Part shown: positions 33,480 through 45,228 of the stretch, one piece after another
Layout: each line of letters starts with the position of its first letter
How positions within the stretch are numbered: the stretch's first letter is position 1
Assembly: GCA_036971475.1 (NCBI GenBank)
Contig: JBAIZL010000001.1
Coordinates: 143,765,692 to 143,829,691 of the forward strand
Direction of reading: 5' to 3'
DNA: 64,000 bases
Origin: Prosapia bicincta
Taxonomy: Eukaryota > Arthropoda > Insecta > Hemiptera > Cercopidae
Position numbers and translations under genes: made by a program
Notes under the pieces: model-generated
What the model was told of the DNA's origin: nothing
Seen by the model: only the letters and a program-made list of their open reading frames with translations
Databases searched by the model: none

Positions 33480-34480
33480 TTTCCCATTTTATATTTTGAC
33501 CCTATTTGCAAAAGAATAACTGTGGTCGAATCCGTTGAGTTTGTTTGACTGTTTCAAAAATTGATTAACTAAAGTAGTACAAATAAATTATCATCAGAGA
33601 TTGTCGGCTATGATTGTAGAGAAAAATCTCGTTGTGAATCAATAAATAATTTTTTGTTATTTCATGATGGCAGCATGAGTAGTTCCGCATCATAAGAATA
33701 GGTCTCTATATATAAGGGATTTCTGTTAGAGTCTATTCCGCCTTTTGGATGAATGATATAACAAAAGTAGGTCCAGAACATACATTATATATACAGCTGA
33801 CTTTCATACCGTTTCGGGCTTTAAAAGGACTAACAATATTTAAAGATTGTTAAACTATTAGACTGATGCATACATAATTACATTATAGTCATAATAGTTT
33901 ATTTTAGTAATCTTAACCTCCTAACTTAAGCAAGAAAGTAGCTAAATCATATCAATTATAATTGTTTAAATAATTATTTGATGTAACGCAATTCTGTACT
34001 ACGTAAAGCGAAAAAGAAATACATTTGGGTTAGGTGGTCACGATATTAATAAAATAGTAATTTTTAACTTAATGAAAAAAAACATTGCTTTTTGTATTTT
34101 AATGATGTAGGCCTATGAGTTTATAAATATTGATTAAACTCAATATTCACAAAATGAATAAAGCATAGAAATGTAATATGTATAGTTTTTGTAAATTTAT
34201 TATTTCTGACTACGTTTGTAACATTAATTTATGTAAAGGTCGAGACAATTTTTATCTCATAAATAATTAAATATTTGCTTTAACTATACATAAAGTAGTT
34301 GTACGTTTTAGTACGATGGTTGGTACGTTTACTAGCACAAAATATTCGTCGAGCGTCACACTTAAAATATCTACCAGTTGAATTGTTACTGTATATATGG
34401 TTGTTTACTATATTCATTTATTTAACTTAAGCGTGTACTCTTATGATCACATCATTTAATACAAACACCTTTTTTTGACA
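33480..34480. other. AT-rich DNA without recognisable gene
   Basis: Nothing above background. Confidence 0.4.
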
Positions 34481-34481
34481 G

Positions 34482-34516
34482 GCGAGATGAAACACCGCAC
34501 AGACTATAAAAGCCTG
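34482..34516 (+). other. Candidate micro-exon or TATA-box promoter
   Basis: A 35-base segment between a textbook acceptor (cacctttttttgacag) and donor (GTGAGT). One frame is open through it (two leading bases, then EMKHRTDYKSL). The same bases contain TATAAAAG at 34506-34513, and an ATG in good context (atcaccATGG) follows about 35 bp later, which would suit a core promoter. The sequence cannot decide between the two readings. The exon phase does not join directly to the exons at 37.9 or 39.3 kb. Confidence 0.35.
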
Positions 34517-34701
34517 GTGAGTTACTGCATGAGATATCACCATGGAAGGTCGTGTCACATAGAATATGCATGAACTTGTGTTATTACATGAACGCAGCAC
34601 CCTACAGAGGTAGGCCAGTTCACAAAGTATCGAGCCAGTTCGTTTGTTTATTCATACAAATTGAATCACTGTCTATCCGACCTGAAAAGGTGAAATGACT
34701 T

Positions 34702-36180
34702 TCATATGAAGGTTAGAAGATAACAGTTTTGTGTAAACCGCGCGCACGTATGTTTCCGTGGCGAAAGATATTCTTTATTCATAAAATTAAAATGGTTCTT
34801 CCAGCAACTTTTTTTCACAGAATATATCTCACGAATGGAAAATAAGTTGATTTTCAGAATATACATTTTCTTTAATTGCAAAACGAAAAGCATACATGAG
34901 CATAAGCAAATATTCCTCACATATGATTTTATAGATTCAATCCTTAAAAGAAACAATAGAAACCTAATTCACAAAAGTTGCATACTGTGACTAAAATCTG
35001 CATGAATAAAACGGCAATAATATTTTGTAGAAGAATAACCATAAATTAAAAATTAACATTAAAACGTAATTGATATAAAATACAGTAATATAAAAGTAAT
35101 AAATATCAAATTAGAAATAAATGTCATAGAAACAGTAACAAACAAACAGAACCGTTAGCCAGTTCAATATGACATCGTTACTAAGTGGTAATAAAGCTCT
35201 TGTATTATCCTACTTGTGAAAGAGAACAAGACTCTAGTTTAACAGTAGTATTTTGTTATCAAATATTTGTTCATATCTGATACTTTTAGCACATTTAACG
35301 AACCGTAATAGCTTAGCTGGTAAATTATCCTCACTCAATTAAAACATGAACATTGAAGAAACAATGAAAAAAACACGATAAATGTTTAATAGCGAAAAGA
35401 TAGTGATATGCAAAACTAAATTTAAAGCAGTGTTTATATACTCTGTTCCATCTTACTCAGAGCTGGTTGTGTTTCGTTTATCAATGTACGCATGTCATAT
35501 CTTCCTTAGGTGTTGAGATGGTAGAACCTGCTTGTTATACACAAGAATAAGAAGCTATTCATTTTTTTTTTTCGGGCTGTAACGACGTTCTTAATTTGTA
35601 TTATTTGAAGAGCGATGTTTTACTTGATGTGTTATGTTATTGCATTGCGAGAATTGAATAAAAAAATATCAATTTTTTTGTAGAATTTAGGTTAACAACA
35701 GGGATGAATTATTATCGCTTATAAGGGCTGTAACTATAGATAATACTGTGGTGTAGACATAACAATTGTTGGTTGAATTTGCAATCATGTCATCAAATGA
35801 GTAAATTCTAGTAGGTCAAACAAATCTAACGAATATCACAAATGAGACTATTCTTGTAGTTTTCCTTATAGCATTATAAAAAGCGATTAACGATGAGTAA
35901 AAGGTATTACCTTACGATAGGTTAAATGCAAAAAAATGTATTATTGAGATCCTGATAGAGAAAATCATGTTCACGATAATACATGAACATGATCATAAAT
36001 TACCGTTCTTCTCTCAAACGCTTTGATTAGACGTAACTCTGCTGGAATCAACTCTTGAAAAATTCACTGAATATTACACGCTGGTATGTTTTACATTATT
36101 ATTAATAAAATAATTCAAGTAAACTTCAATTATACCCGTTAGAAAAATGACTTTAATTATTATATTAGGATGAAATTCAT
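34702..36180. other. AT-rich DNA without recognisable gene
   Basis: Includes a strong pyrimidine-rich acceptor-like site near 35457 (ctgttccatcttactcag) followed by a 29-codon open stretch to a TAA, too little to call an exon. Confidence 0.3.
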
Positions 36181-36189
36181 ACGGTAATA

Positions 36190-36570
36190 CCTAAACGTAC
36201 TGAGGTAATCCTTTAGAGTATACATGAGTATACTTCCTTTAAAGTATTGAAGTAATTTTAAGGTATTATAATACCTCCTAATCGTACTCTACTAATCCAA
36301 TAAGTTATTAATTAAACGTATTGAAGTAATCCTATAAACTAATCCTTAAACGTATTGAAGTAATTTTGGAGTAATAAAATTCACTTAAGCCTATTTTCAG
36401 TATTGTAATAAATTATTATTTAAACGTATTGATTTAGATCTACAAAGTAATACGTAAACGTATTGAAATGGTTATAAAGTATTAGAATATCACTTGAGCA
36501 TATTGTAGTTCTCCAAAAAATAATAATTAAAGGTAATGAAGTAATTCTTTAAAGTAATAAATTATTACTT
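36190..36570 (+). repeat. Degenerate ~36-bp minisatellite, about 10 units
   Basis: Copies of a taaacgtattgaagtaatcc motif start near 36193, 36241, 36280, 36314, 36348, 36386, 36422, 36456, 36496 and 36529, spaced mostly 33-40 bp. Between them lies a variable ttaaagtaata filler. Units differ by several substitutions, so the array is old. No coding frame. Confidence 0.8.
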
Positions 36571-37550
36571 TAATTTTCTCAGAAAAAGCAAAGAGTGAAT
36601 TCTTAGTGATAATAGAGGCATCCAAAATATCTTTCAATCTATTAACAAACCAAGACAATCGTTGATCCACTCACTCCTTGAAAGCCTGTAATATGATATT
36701 GCTAATGCTAAATAATGTGCGAAATAATCTTTTGATATAATAAACAGCGTTTGTTAACACAGTGATCTTAAAATCTTCGTAAATTAATAATCTTCGGGAA
36801 AGGCTTTACTAATCTCATCAAATTTAATTTACCAAGAGTTTTAGTTTGTCATCATTATAAGTAGAATATAGAGTTTTTTGGGTCCTTTCGATTAAAACAA
36901 ATGACTAGTGACAAAAAAAATAGTAACCTAATTAAGTTTAAAAAAATTAATTTAAAGCATTCACACTGAACACAAATGTTGAGCTAAAGAAAAAATATAA
37001 AGACAATGACCAAATGAATAAAATCTATCTAAACTGAAAACGTTTTTTCAAAACACTTATTTTATTAAAATACGTTTTGACGTAAGTGCTGTATTACATA
37101 AATTAAATGTCAAGTTAAAAGAGATGATCCAGTCTCTTTGACTTTGTAATATACTTCATTTGTCATATTGGCAACAATATGTTTGCCTCGACACAACTAC
37201 TCTGTGTCAGTTTGATTTGTTTTTGACAGAATCCAACGAAAGTTGTCGTAATGACATAGAGCGTAGCTACATAAACCGACAAAATATTTAATGACACTAA
37301 AGATTACCCATAAAACAAAAAACGAAGTTAAATCATTACGTTTCGTGAATTGTTTTAAAAAGTTATCAATTTACGTTTAATTAGATCCTAACAAGTGATA
37401 AAGCCTTCATTTACAGAATATTGTGTACTTCAAGGTAATAATAAAACATCAAATCTCACAAATATAATTTGTAACCATTTAACGCAAGAATAGCTTGAAT
37501 AGATTTAAGGGACATCGTATGTGTTTAAAACGTAATATTAATATAAATAT

Positions 37551-37608
<58 letters not shown>

Positions 37609-37646
37609 ATGTGTGTGCGTGCGTGTGTGTGTGTGTGTGCGTGTGT

Positions 37647-37739
<93 letters not shown>

Positions 37740-37767
37740 TTGTGTTGTGTGTGTGTGTGTGTGTGAG

Positions 37768-37814
<47 letters not shown>

Positions 37815-37850
37815 GGTGTTGTGTGTGACTATGTGTGTATGTATATATAC
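37551..37850. repeat. Compound (TA)n-(TG)n microsatellite
   Basis: A TA run to about 37603 is followed by (TG)n with GC, TC and TTG interruptions to about 37833. The long Thr/His and Val/Cys frames on both strands are artefacts of this repeat. It lies less than 70 bp upstream of the candidate exon at 37915. Confidence 0.98.
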
Positions 37851-37914
37851 ATACATAAATGTTGTTACATGCCAAACTCATATGCCTTTTTTCTAAATGT
37901 ACTGTGTGCCGTAC

Positions 37915-38027
37915 ATGTCAGATGACTTTGAGGATTATCTGCTAAGGTCTATGGGCTTTGACTCTACACAAAATAACGAGTACACAAAAGAATATGAAGA
38001 TAATACAAATATATCACTCTTTAAGAG
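37915..38027 (+). CDS. Candidate (first?) coding exon, MSDDFEDYLL...
   Basis: From the ATG at 37915 the frame gives 37 codons (MSDDFEDYLLRSMGFDSTQN, then NEYTKEYEDNTNISLFK) and ends with two bases at a donor (AAGAG|GTAATT). An in-frame ATG also lies at 37897, right after a stop, so a first exon is possible. Alternatively ccgtacatgtcag before 37922 is an acceptor and the exon is internal, with the same frame. The acidic, Asn-rich sequence and mixed codon use look protein-coding, unlike the flanking DNA. The trailing two bases (AG) plus the first base of the exon at 39336 (G) restore Arg, so the two exons match in phase. Protein family unknown. Confidence 0.5.
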
Positions 38028-39335
38028 GTAATTTTTTTTTGAAGAAAAATTGTTTTTGTCAAAAGAGTAAATATAAATATAAATGTATATAAAGATACAA
38101 GTCATTAGATGTTTATCTGAGATATTGGTTCTCATATTTATTTTTATAATTTACCAATTTCAATTTTCTAATGTATGTCAGAATCAGCAATATAACGGCC
38201 CGCAGGCCACATTCGTTCCGGCAAAGTTTTTAACGTGGTACTCTAAATGTATCACTTTTAAAATCATTTAAACAAACAAAAATGGTTTTGTGACACTTAT
38301 GGTAGTGGCGATAGAGGTGACAATTTTTTTGCGAGTCTTCAAAAAAAAGTTGAATAGGTGAGGAACAATTTCTACTTTTATTAAAATTGTAAATGTGAAA
38401 CTGAAATTAGAATATTTAATGTTACGAGAAGTAAACATTTAGGTTAGAGCTCTCAATAGTAACATTGTTTTATTATTAGCTACAGTAAATATCAGTCTTT
38501 ATTAAATACATTCCTCAAATAAAGGCGTAAATTTTAATAAATGTTTCTGTGATCTTTTACATCTTTATTTGAGGAATGTTTTTATAAAGACTAATATTTA
38601 TTGAGGATAATAATAAAATACTGTAAGTAACAAGGAAAGGTTATTAGATGTGAAATGAAATTGTTTAAGCAAGTTAAATTGAAAGCAGTTCTTTAAAATT
38701 ATAGGTCGGGCCCAAAAAAGATTTTCCTTTCGACAATTTTGAATAAGTACAAATAAGTTATTAATATCGTTATGTTTAATTACTTATTTTGAGCTTTATC
38801 AAAATTTAGGTAAATATTTTACTTATTACCTGACGAAAACTATAAATAAAACATCTTCTATTATAAGTCAATAAAGATCTACGTGTATAACGATATTCAG
38901 GTATAACGCTAAAAATCAGGTATTAAAAGAAATCATATATTATCCTTTAAATCACCTGACAGAAATATGTGGTGTAATATATGGGTTTCACTAGTGATGT
39001 AAACTAGCGTACGCGAAAGATATAATTTATTCTCATGTTTGTTCATTGAAGTTGTCATTTAAAAAATAAATTGATACAATTAAATATAAAACAATAGAGA
39101 AACATAGCAAATGTATTACAATTTACACACAATTTACCAATGCTAGTGATTTTTGGAACTCAGCTTTGAGAAAAGGTTCGTGGTTGGTTAAGGGGTTATA
39201 GCAATCATAGCCTTGTTCGTATTTTTGTTAACATTAAATTTATAAATAACATAAAATTACTAATACATTATATTAATATGCCACCGACACACTGTTCGGT
39301 TCATGAATATTGGCCCCTTATACATTAAATTTTAG
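38028..39335 (+). other. Proposed intron between the two best exons
   Basis: Runs from GTAATT to a T-rich acceptor (cattaaattttag). It is AT-rich and contains an inverted-repeat element at 38468-38618. Confidence 0.4.
38468..38618. mobile_element. Small inverted-repeat (MITE-like) element
   Basis: Arms 38468-38524 and 38563-38618 are imperfect reverse complements of about 57 bp. They share cattcctcaaataaag at the loop side and ttttattatta at the outer side. The loop is about 38 bases. There is no coding content. Confidence 0.75.
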
Positions 39336-39456
39336 GCTACCCAGTTCTATACCAGCTTCTTCTATATCTGGCTACCAGCGAAATAATATCCAAACTAACG
39401 GCTCGCCCAAAAACCAACACAAAAATTTTACTAACAATGTAGACTATTCAAACAGT
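39336..39456 (+). CDS. Candidate second coding exon, Ser/Asn-rich
   Basis: Begins after ccccttatacattaaattttag and ends at a strong donor (AACAGT|GTATGT). Only the frame with one leading base is open. It gives 40 codons (LPSSIPASSISGYQRNNIQT then NGSPKNQHKNFTNNVDYSNS), a polar, probably disordered segment. It ends on a complete codon. Its leading base fits the two trailing bases of the exon at 37915-38027. If the donor were not used, the frame would run on to a stop at 39532 with a hydrophobic end (YIYIHYSILIIGFVML). No family recognised. Confidence 0.45.
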
Positions 39457-39566
39457 GTATGTGGAATTGACCTTGAAACAATATATATTTACATTCATTA
39501 TTCAATCCTTATAATTGGTTTTGTAATGCTTTAAAGTTTTATAGTTATATTGCTGAAATTTTACAG

Positions 39567-39635
39567 TGCCATGTTGAGTATAGACCTAAACGTCTTCTTA
39601 ACATCACCATGTCATTTCTAGACGTCAACGCCTAA
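39567..39635 (+). CDS. Possible terminal exon
   Basis: After a 110-base intron-sized gap and a good acceptor (tgctgaaattttacag), the phase-0 frame gives 22 codons (CHVEYRPKRLLNITMSFLDV...) and then a stop. Phase matches the end of 39336-39456. The joined product would be about 100 residues. The support is only phase and borders. Confidence 0.25.
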   Translation, partial: CHVEYRPKRLLNITMSFLDVNA

Positions 39636-39639
39636 ATGA

Positions 39640-40730
39640 ACAGCTGTCATAAATTCATATCTTTTATTTAGTTCTGACTTCTGAGAAGGATGTGTGTCTA
39701 TTGTCTTAATAGGTAATTGTGAAATACGTAACTTCTACGCCTTCACACTTGCAACAAATTCGTTCAGTACTGACCTCGTATCTACACGCACATGTATTTC
39801 TCAACCGTGATAGAAACTTTATCCACTTGAACTTTTGTCAATTTAAAAAACTCTATTTCAACCGCATTTATGATGGAAGTATAGCAGCGTAATTAGTTAC
39901 AACTGCTTAATTATGCTTCGTCAAACTTATTTTACCAGTAATTATTAGATCTAACTAGTGCTTTAAATAGGTATGAATAAATTACATCGTTGCTCGAGTT
40001 TACAGCACAGTAAACGGACCTTTATATAATCTATATAATCATATCTTTACAAAATATATCGTGTTTTTCTTGACTTCATTACCTAGTGGTTACTGTGGAG
40101 TTTATACGTGTTTAAACAAGAGAGTGAAACTAGTGAGTGAACTCAAATTGCCACAACTGCAAGAACTATGAATCACAAGCCTGAAATGCGCCAACTTTTT
40201 AACCTTATTTAAAAATTGTCTGGGACGAGGCAAGCAATGTGGAATTGCATGAGAAATTATTACTGATTTTTATTATTCTTTACATTGTAAATTTACTTTA
40301 AATTCTAATCAGACATCGGACTTCTCACTAAATTATCGGAGTGGCTTTCTGGATGGCTTTATTTATCGAAAATTGTGGAAATATATGATTGTTATATTTT
40401 AATGCCTCACAATATATAGATATTGTGATATTTGAGGAATTTTTTATGACTCATTGAGCCTAATCGAATTTTTTTAAAGATTTCTAGTAATTTCTAATAA
40501 CTAGGATATCACAATAGTTTAGTCAATTATATAATTCTTTAGCGCCTTATAAGTAACGTCTGTCTGAGACTAACTAGTTTTTCGTATTAAGAGACATATT
40601 TTGGTGTTTTGTTTTATATGCATTTTTACTCTTCGAACTTTCAGGGGCAAGATATTACGCTTGTAATGTAGTAAAACCCATGTCGAAAACCCTATACATA
40701 ACAGCAAATCCATTCATCTGCATTATAAAA
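39640..40730. other. AT-rich DNA without firm gene
   Basis: A 46-base segment at 40087-40132 between an acceptor-like tacctag and GTGAGT has one open frame, but its peptide gives no support. Nothing else seen. Confidence 0.3.
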
Positions 40731-40734
40731 TAGG

Positions 40735-40862
40735 CTTTCAAACTGCGCCAATAAATTCGACTAGAGCGCCTAATATCATAGTGCTTGAATACATAAAACA
40801 GCGGGGGAAGTCAATTGTGGTCAATTGTTGGCACCCATACTTTGTGTGGCGGTCAGGGTTAT
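40735..40862 (+). repeat. Dispersed SINE-like repeat D, copy 1
   Basis: Contains the ordered blocks cgccaataaat, agtgcttgaat, aagtcaattgtgg, tcaattgttggc and ggcggtcagg shared with copies at 51.4, 53.8 and 62.0 kb. Confidence 0.65.
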
Positions 40863-41499
40863 AAATATTACAGCATATGTATTTCAATTTATAATAGAAA
40901 TTATTACTATATTACATCTTTAAGTGTTAGCTACAATGAAAATTTTGTTTTAGTAAATTATAAATAGTTTCATTACGTATTTATTTGGTGACAATTTGAG
41001 TTAACAATTATATGTAGAGTAAAGAATTACAAAATTTATTATTTGGGTTATTTTCATTGTTACAAATAAAATCGAAAAAACGAAGTCTGAAATGGGGTAA
41101 ATAAGTTTCCATCCGTATATTCTAAAAACCAATTTGAATATTTGCACTTTTCTATCCAACCTCTATCAAGACAAAGATATATTTAAATTATTATTGTTGC
41201 TTTGACATTTGCGGCTTCATTGCAATTAAGATATGCAATTTAAGTATTAACCCAGTACTTCCGTTCACCTAAAGTAAAAATGTATAACCATGCATTACCG
41301 TTCCATGACCCAGATATTTTTCTAATCTAAATAATAATTATCTCACTCCATATTGACTACACGTCTTAGCGTTACATGGAGCTCATAATATAATACAAAG
41401 ATATATCTTGAAAAAGACTGATTTTATCAAGAGTCAAGATTCTTGTTTAAGTACATTAAGGTATGACATGTCAATACAAGCAACATTGTTGCAAAGTTC

Positions 41500-41501
<2 letters not shown>

Positions 41502-41555
<54 letters not shown>
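41502..41555. repeat. (TA)n microsatellite
   Basis: Uninterrupted TA run of about 27 units. Confidence 0.95.
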
Positions 41556-41559
<4 letters not shown>

Positions 41560-44500
41560 AAATATTCTTCATAATAAAATGAGGAAAAAACTATATAATG
41601 AATATATGTTCCTACCGATGCCGTGGAATGGTTTTCCTTTGTAAAATGGGCATCTTTGGTTTCAGATGATTTTTGAAAATAGTTTACTGCGAATTTAATA
41701 AATATTAAAATCTATTAATTAGACTATAACAAAGTTTGTTCGAAGTAGGTAAACCTAGTTTTTGTTAACCTAGTAGAGTTAGGTACTACCATTTTATAAA
41801 ATCATTGATAATAATTTGTTTCTTTAAATTATTTGAATTTTGATAAATATCATTTTTGAGGTCAACACTGTATAATTCCATTGTATAGACTTATAAAATG
41901 TCAGATTTAGCCTTAAAACTACAACCGGAAGTAACTTATTATGTTAGGTTTGTCCTTATAACAGATCCACATTATCAGCCCATACAGTATAGTAGGCTAA
42001 CAGTGTAGTAGGATAGAAACTTTACTAATGTAAAAACAAACGCCGATGGCTATTGTAATAATAGTTACTTAAATATGCTAATTTGAAATATGCACTACAG
42101 TGCTACAGGTAATTCAGAAAAAAATAATGACTGGGCCTAGAACAAATTATAAACTAATGTATCACAGCAGTACAATCATATCTACGTAGATCAATTATAC
42201 AATTTATATCCTATGTTTTCTTTATAGATAAAAAGCTTTCTAAATAAATATACTAATAGATGTCACTAATAAAAAGTTATTTTCTTTTATTATTTGAATA
42301 TATATGCAGCATAAGTAATGTAGCTCAGATTTATTGTCAAAGTCCAACTTGAAACAACACTAGGCATGTGTTGGAAACAATTTATTTACTAATAATACGA
42401 TACATTGCGCAACATTTAGAAATAAATAAGCGGCTTCTATTAAAAACCGCCCCTAATTTCCCTTACCCGAAGCACAGACATACGGCAACAATCCGCCAGG
42501 TTTTGAGCATCCGTATAAATATTGTCACAATTGTGGAAATACAACAAAAATTACCCCTTTTTAAAACTTTCATTCCTAATGACTTTTTTTTATCTATATT
42601 TTTTCAATTTATAAAGGCTACATATATGTACTTACTGTAGAATGACAAATGTATTGCAATATATATTTAAAGAATAGCTGGGCTAATGAAATGTCCAAAT
42701 ACAATGCCTGATAGTGAATGCCGTGTTTAGAAATATATAAGTTGATAATTTCGTAGGGTTGTTGCGATAGGTGATTTTAATTAATTTTTTTATAGTCTAC
42801 GTTGTAAAAATCATTAGCTTTGAAAGAGGTCGGTTATGAAGCGCTGAACAATCATAAATGCTGCCACCAGCAAAAAGACGTGTGTTTTTACTTCCAACGC
42901 CTGACGTTCACTTTGAAGGTTTAAACCATATATCATACATTGTAGTGAAGAAAGGTCGATGCAAAGTATTTATCAGCTTAACCACACAAACTGTATGTAC
43001 TATGCGTTTTAGTAACTTATGAGTGATTCTAAATATATGTTGTCTTAAATTTCACGAAAACAATTGCTATAAATAAATACTTATAGTAAAATCGTAAACT
43101 AAGCGTAAATGAAGATTGTAAATTGGTATTTTGGTTTATAAAAAATCTTCTTAGGAATAAAAATCTTCTTCTTTAAAAATTGTAACTATAGCGTTATTTT
43201 TCATGACCTTATTACCTATGATCCCCATAGTTTCAACCTTAATATTCAAAATTATGGAAGTTACATAAGTAATTTTGTAAGCAAAAACATATAGGCCCCC
43301 TATACCAGAACTTTATACTTAATCATATATAAGAACCGTAAGAAAATTTTTTCTCTACATTATTGATGAATTTTCTAAATATTATGGGTAGAAAAAGGTA
43401 AAACGTTTAAATATTTGAGGCATTTTAAAGTAAACTAAACATTTTTGCATGCATAGTTACGCATATGGCTAGTCAGATTGTAATTTTTGTATTAGTGTGA
43501 TAATTGATTTTTCCATAGTGTATCTATTTTTCATCAACTTTAATAAATAACAACTAAACTTGTAAAACCATTCACTGAACATTTATTATTTTTATCAACT
43601 ACCAATATGTCAAGAATATCTAGTACGAAGACAACTAAGCTACGACCTTTCTAACGATAAACTTTAATTAACTCTATGGATAAATTCTATACAAGTTATA
43701 AATCAACAACATAGCAGTGTTAGTGAAATACGGTTTCCTAAGCTTTTAGTTTTAGGAATATTATATAAGTTGGGTCATTTGTAACACATAGTTACCCTCA
43801 TCATTATAAGCTATAGATGAAAGATCTTTGGATGATTTATATTTCATATAATATATATTTTACAACCTAAATATTATTATTTAGATGGGTCGATAAAATA
43901 TGACAGGGAAGTCATTAATCTTAGAGCTAATCTATATATCAGTGTATTTTTTTATAACGGCTATTGCTTTATAAAAAGTAGGATTCTTAGTATCTATTTT
44001 ATTAAAGAGATATTTTTAACCAGTTAAAAAGTTAACTGATTTTAAAACTAGTTAAAAATTATTAGTTTCAATCAGAGCAATTAATATTTTTTTAACCGTA
44101 AGTACGATTGCAGAAGAAATCGCGTTTTTGTAATTCAATTTTAATAAATTCAATATATTTTTTTATTGGAACCAACAATATTGAACAATAAGTTTAATTG
44201 TTTAAATACTGCGTTACCATGAATCCGACATAGTACAAATATTATTCTATTACGCTTGTACTTCTGGTTACTGATTCGTTGAGAGTCCTTCCACAAAGAG
44301 TATTTCCAGTTATATTTGGAAACCTTTATCTACAGTATGTCCGTGGAGTACTAAACTATAAAGGTAATCATCAGCTGTTTTGGTGGAATGTAAGGATGTG
44401 TGAAGGTTACACAATTAGTAAACGATGGTTTCAGAAACAACTGGCCACATATACTTTAGTACGGTTTATTTATTGCTTTTTTTAAATTAACAAAACTCAA

Positions 44501-45094
44501 ATCGGTCGTAGGTGTGTAGGGTAGATGAGTAATGAGTAAACATTGAGTCCTGATAGGCAATCTAAACTTATTCTCTGTATGCTTTCATCCCGAAAATAAT
44601 TGAAGAATGGTAAAATCAAGACCGTTTGAAAGTTGGCTAATGGGTAAGTATGTAATAGATGTCTTTCTTTCACTTCTCATTCAAAATATCCCTGTGAGTA
44701 TGTTTTTATGACATTATCATAACAATAATAGTAGAGGACCAATGATAGGAGACTTTAGTATTATTATTAATAATATTATTATTATTATTATTTTGAAGTT
44801 TCATTAGAATAATTTCATACTACAAAATTTATCAAATATTTACGAGTATAATTTTTACTAAATAACTTCTCATGGATCGTTCAATAGATCCACTTTCATC
44901 CCGCCAATAGAATCATGTATTTCAATAGTATAGAATGACACAATCATTAAAATAAATTGATAATTATTTATGATAATACATTACATTTACATTAATACAT
45001 TTTATCATTTAATCCACTCTCGCATAATAAATGCCATTCGATCCGTGATCTGTATTTTAAAACTGAAAATAAATGACCTCCAAGTACGGAGATA
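41560..45094. other. AT-rich DNA without recognisable gene
   Basis: Frames at 42368-42640 and 44279-44485 are modest and unrecognised. The latter contains a 28-base splice-bordered piece (44336-44363) that could arise by chance. An (ATT)n tract lies at 44758-44794. Confidence 0.35.
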
Positions 45095-45228
45095 AAGAAT
45101 GGCCCACAGTCGGCCGCAGAATGCTCTACTGAGTTAAGTGACTCGCCCCATTGTTTTATCAATCAGTTTATTCACTCTGCTATCAAACGCTCTCTTTTAA
45201 TCTGTTAGTGTATATTCAAAGCCCTATT
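45095..45228 (-). repeat. Dispersed SINE-like repeat D, minus-strand copy
   Basis: Its reverse complement carries gagcg...gataaaacaatggggcgag, tcacttaactcagtag, gcattctgcggcc and gtgggccatt. These correspond in order to the plus-strand copies. Confidence 0.65.

Noticed and set aside
37479..37896. Long frames on both strands rich in Thr-His or Val-Cys
   Set aside because: They are translations of the (TG)n/(TA)n microsatellite.
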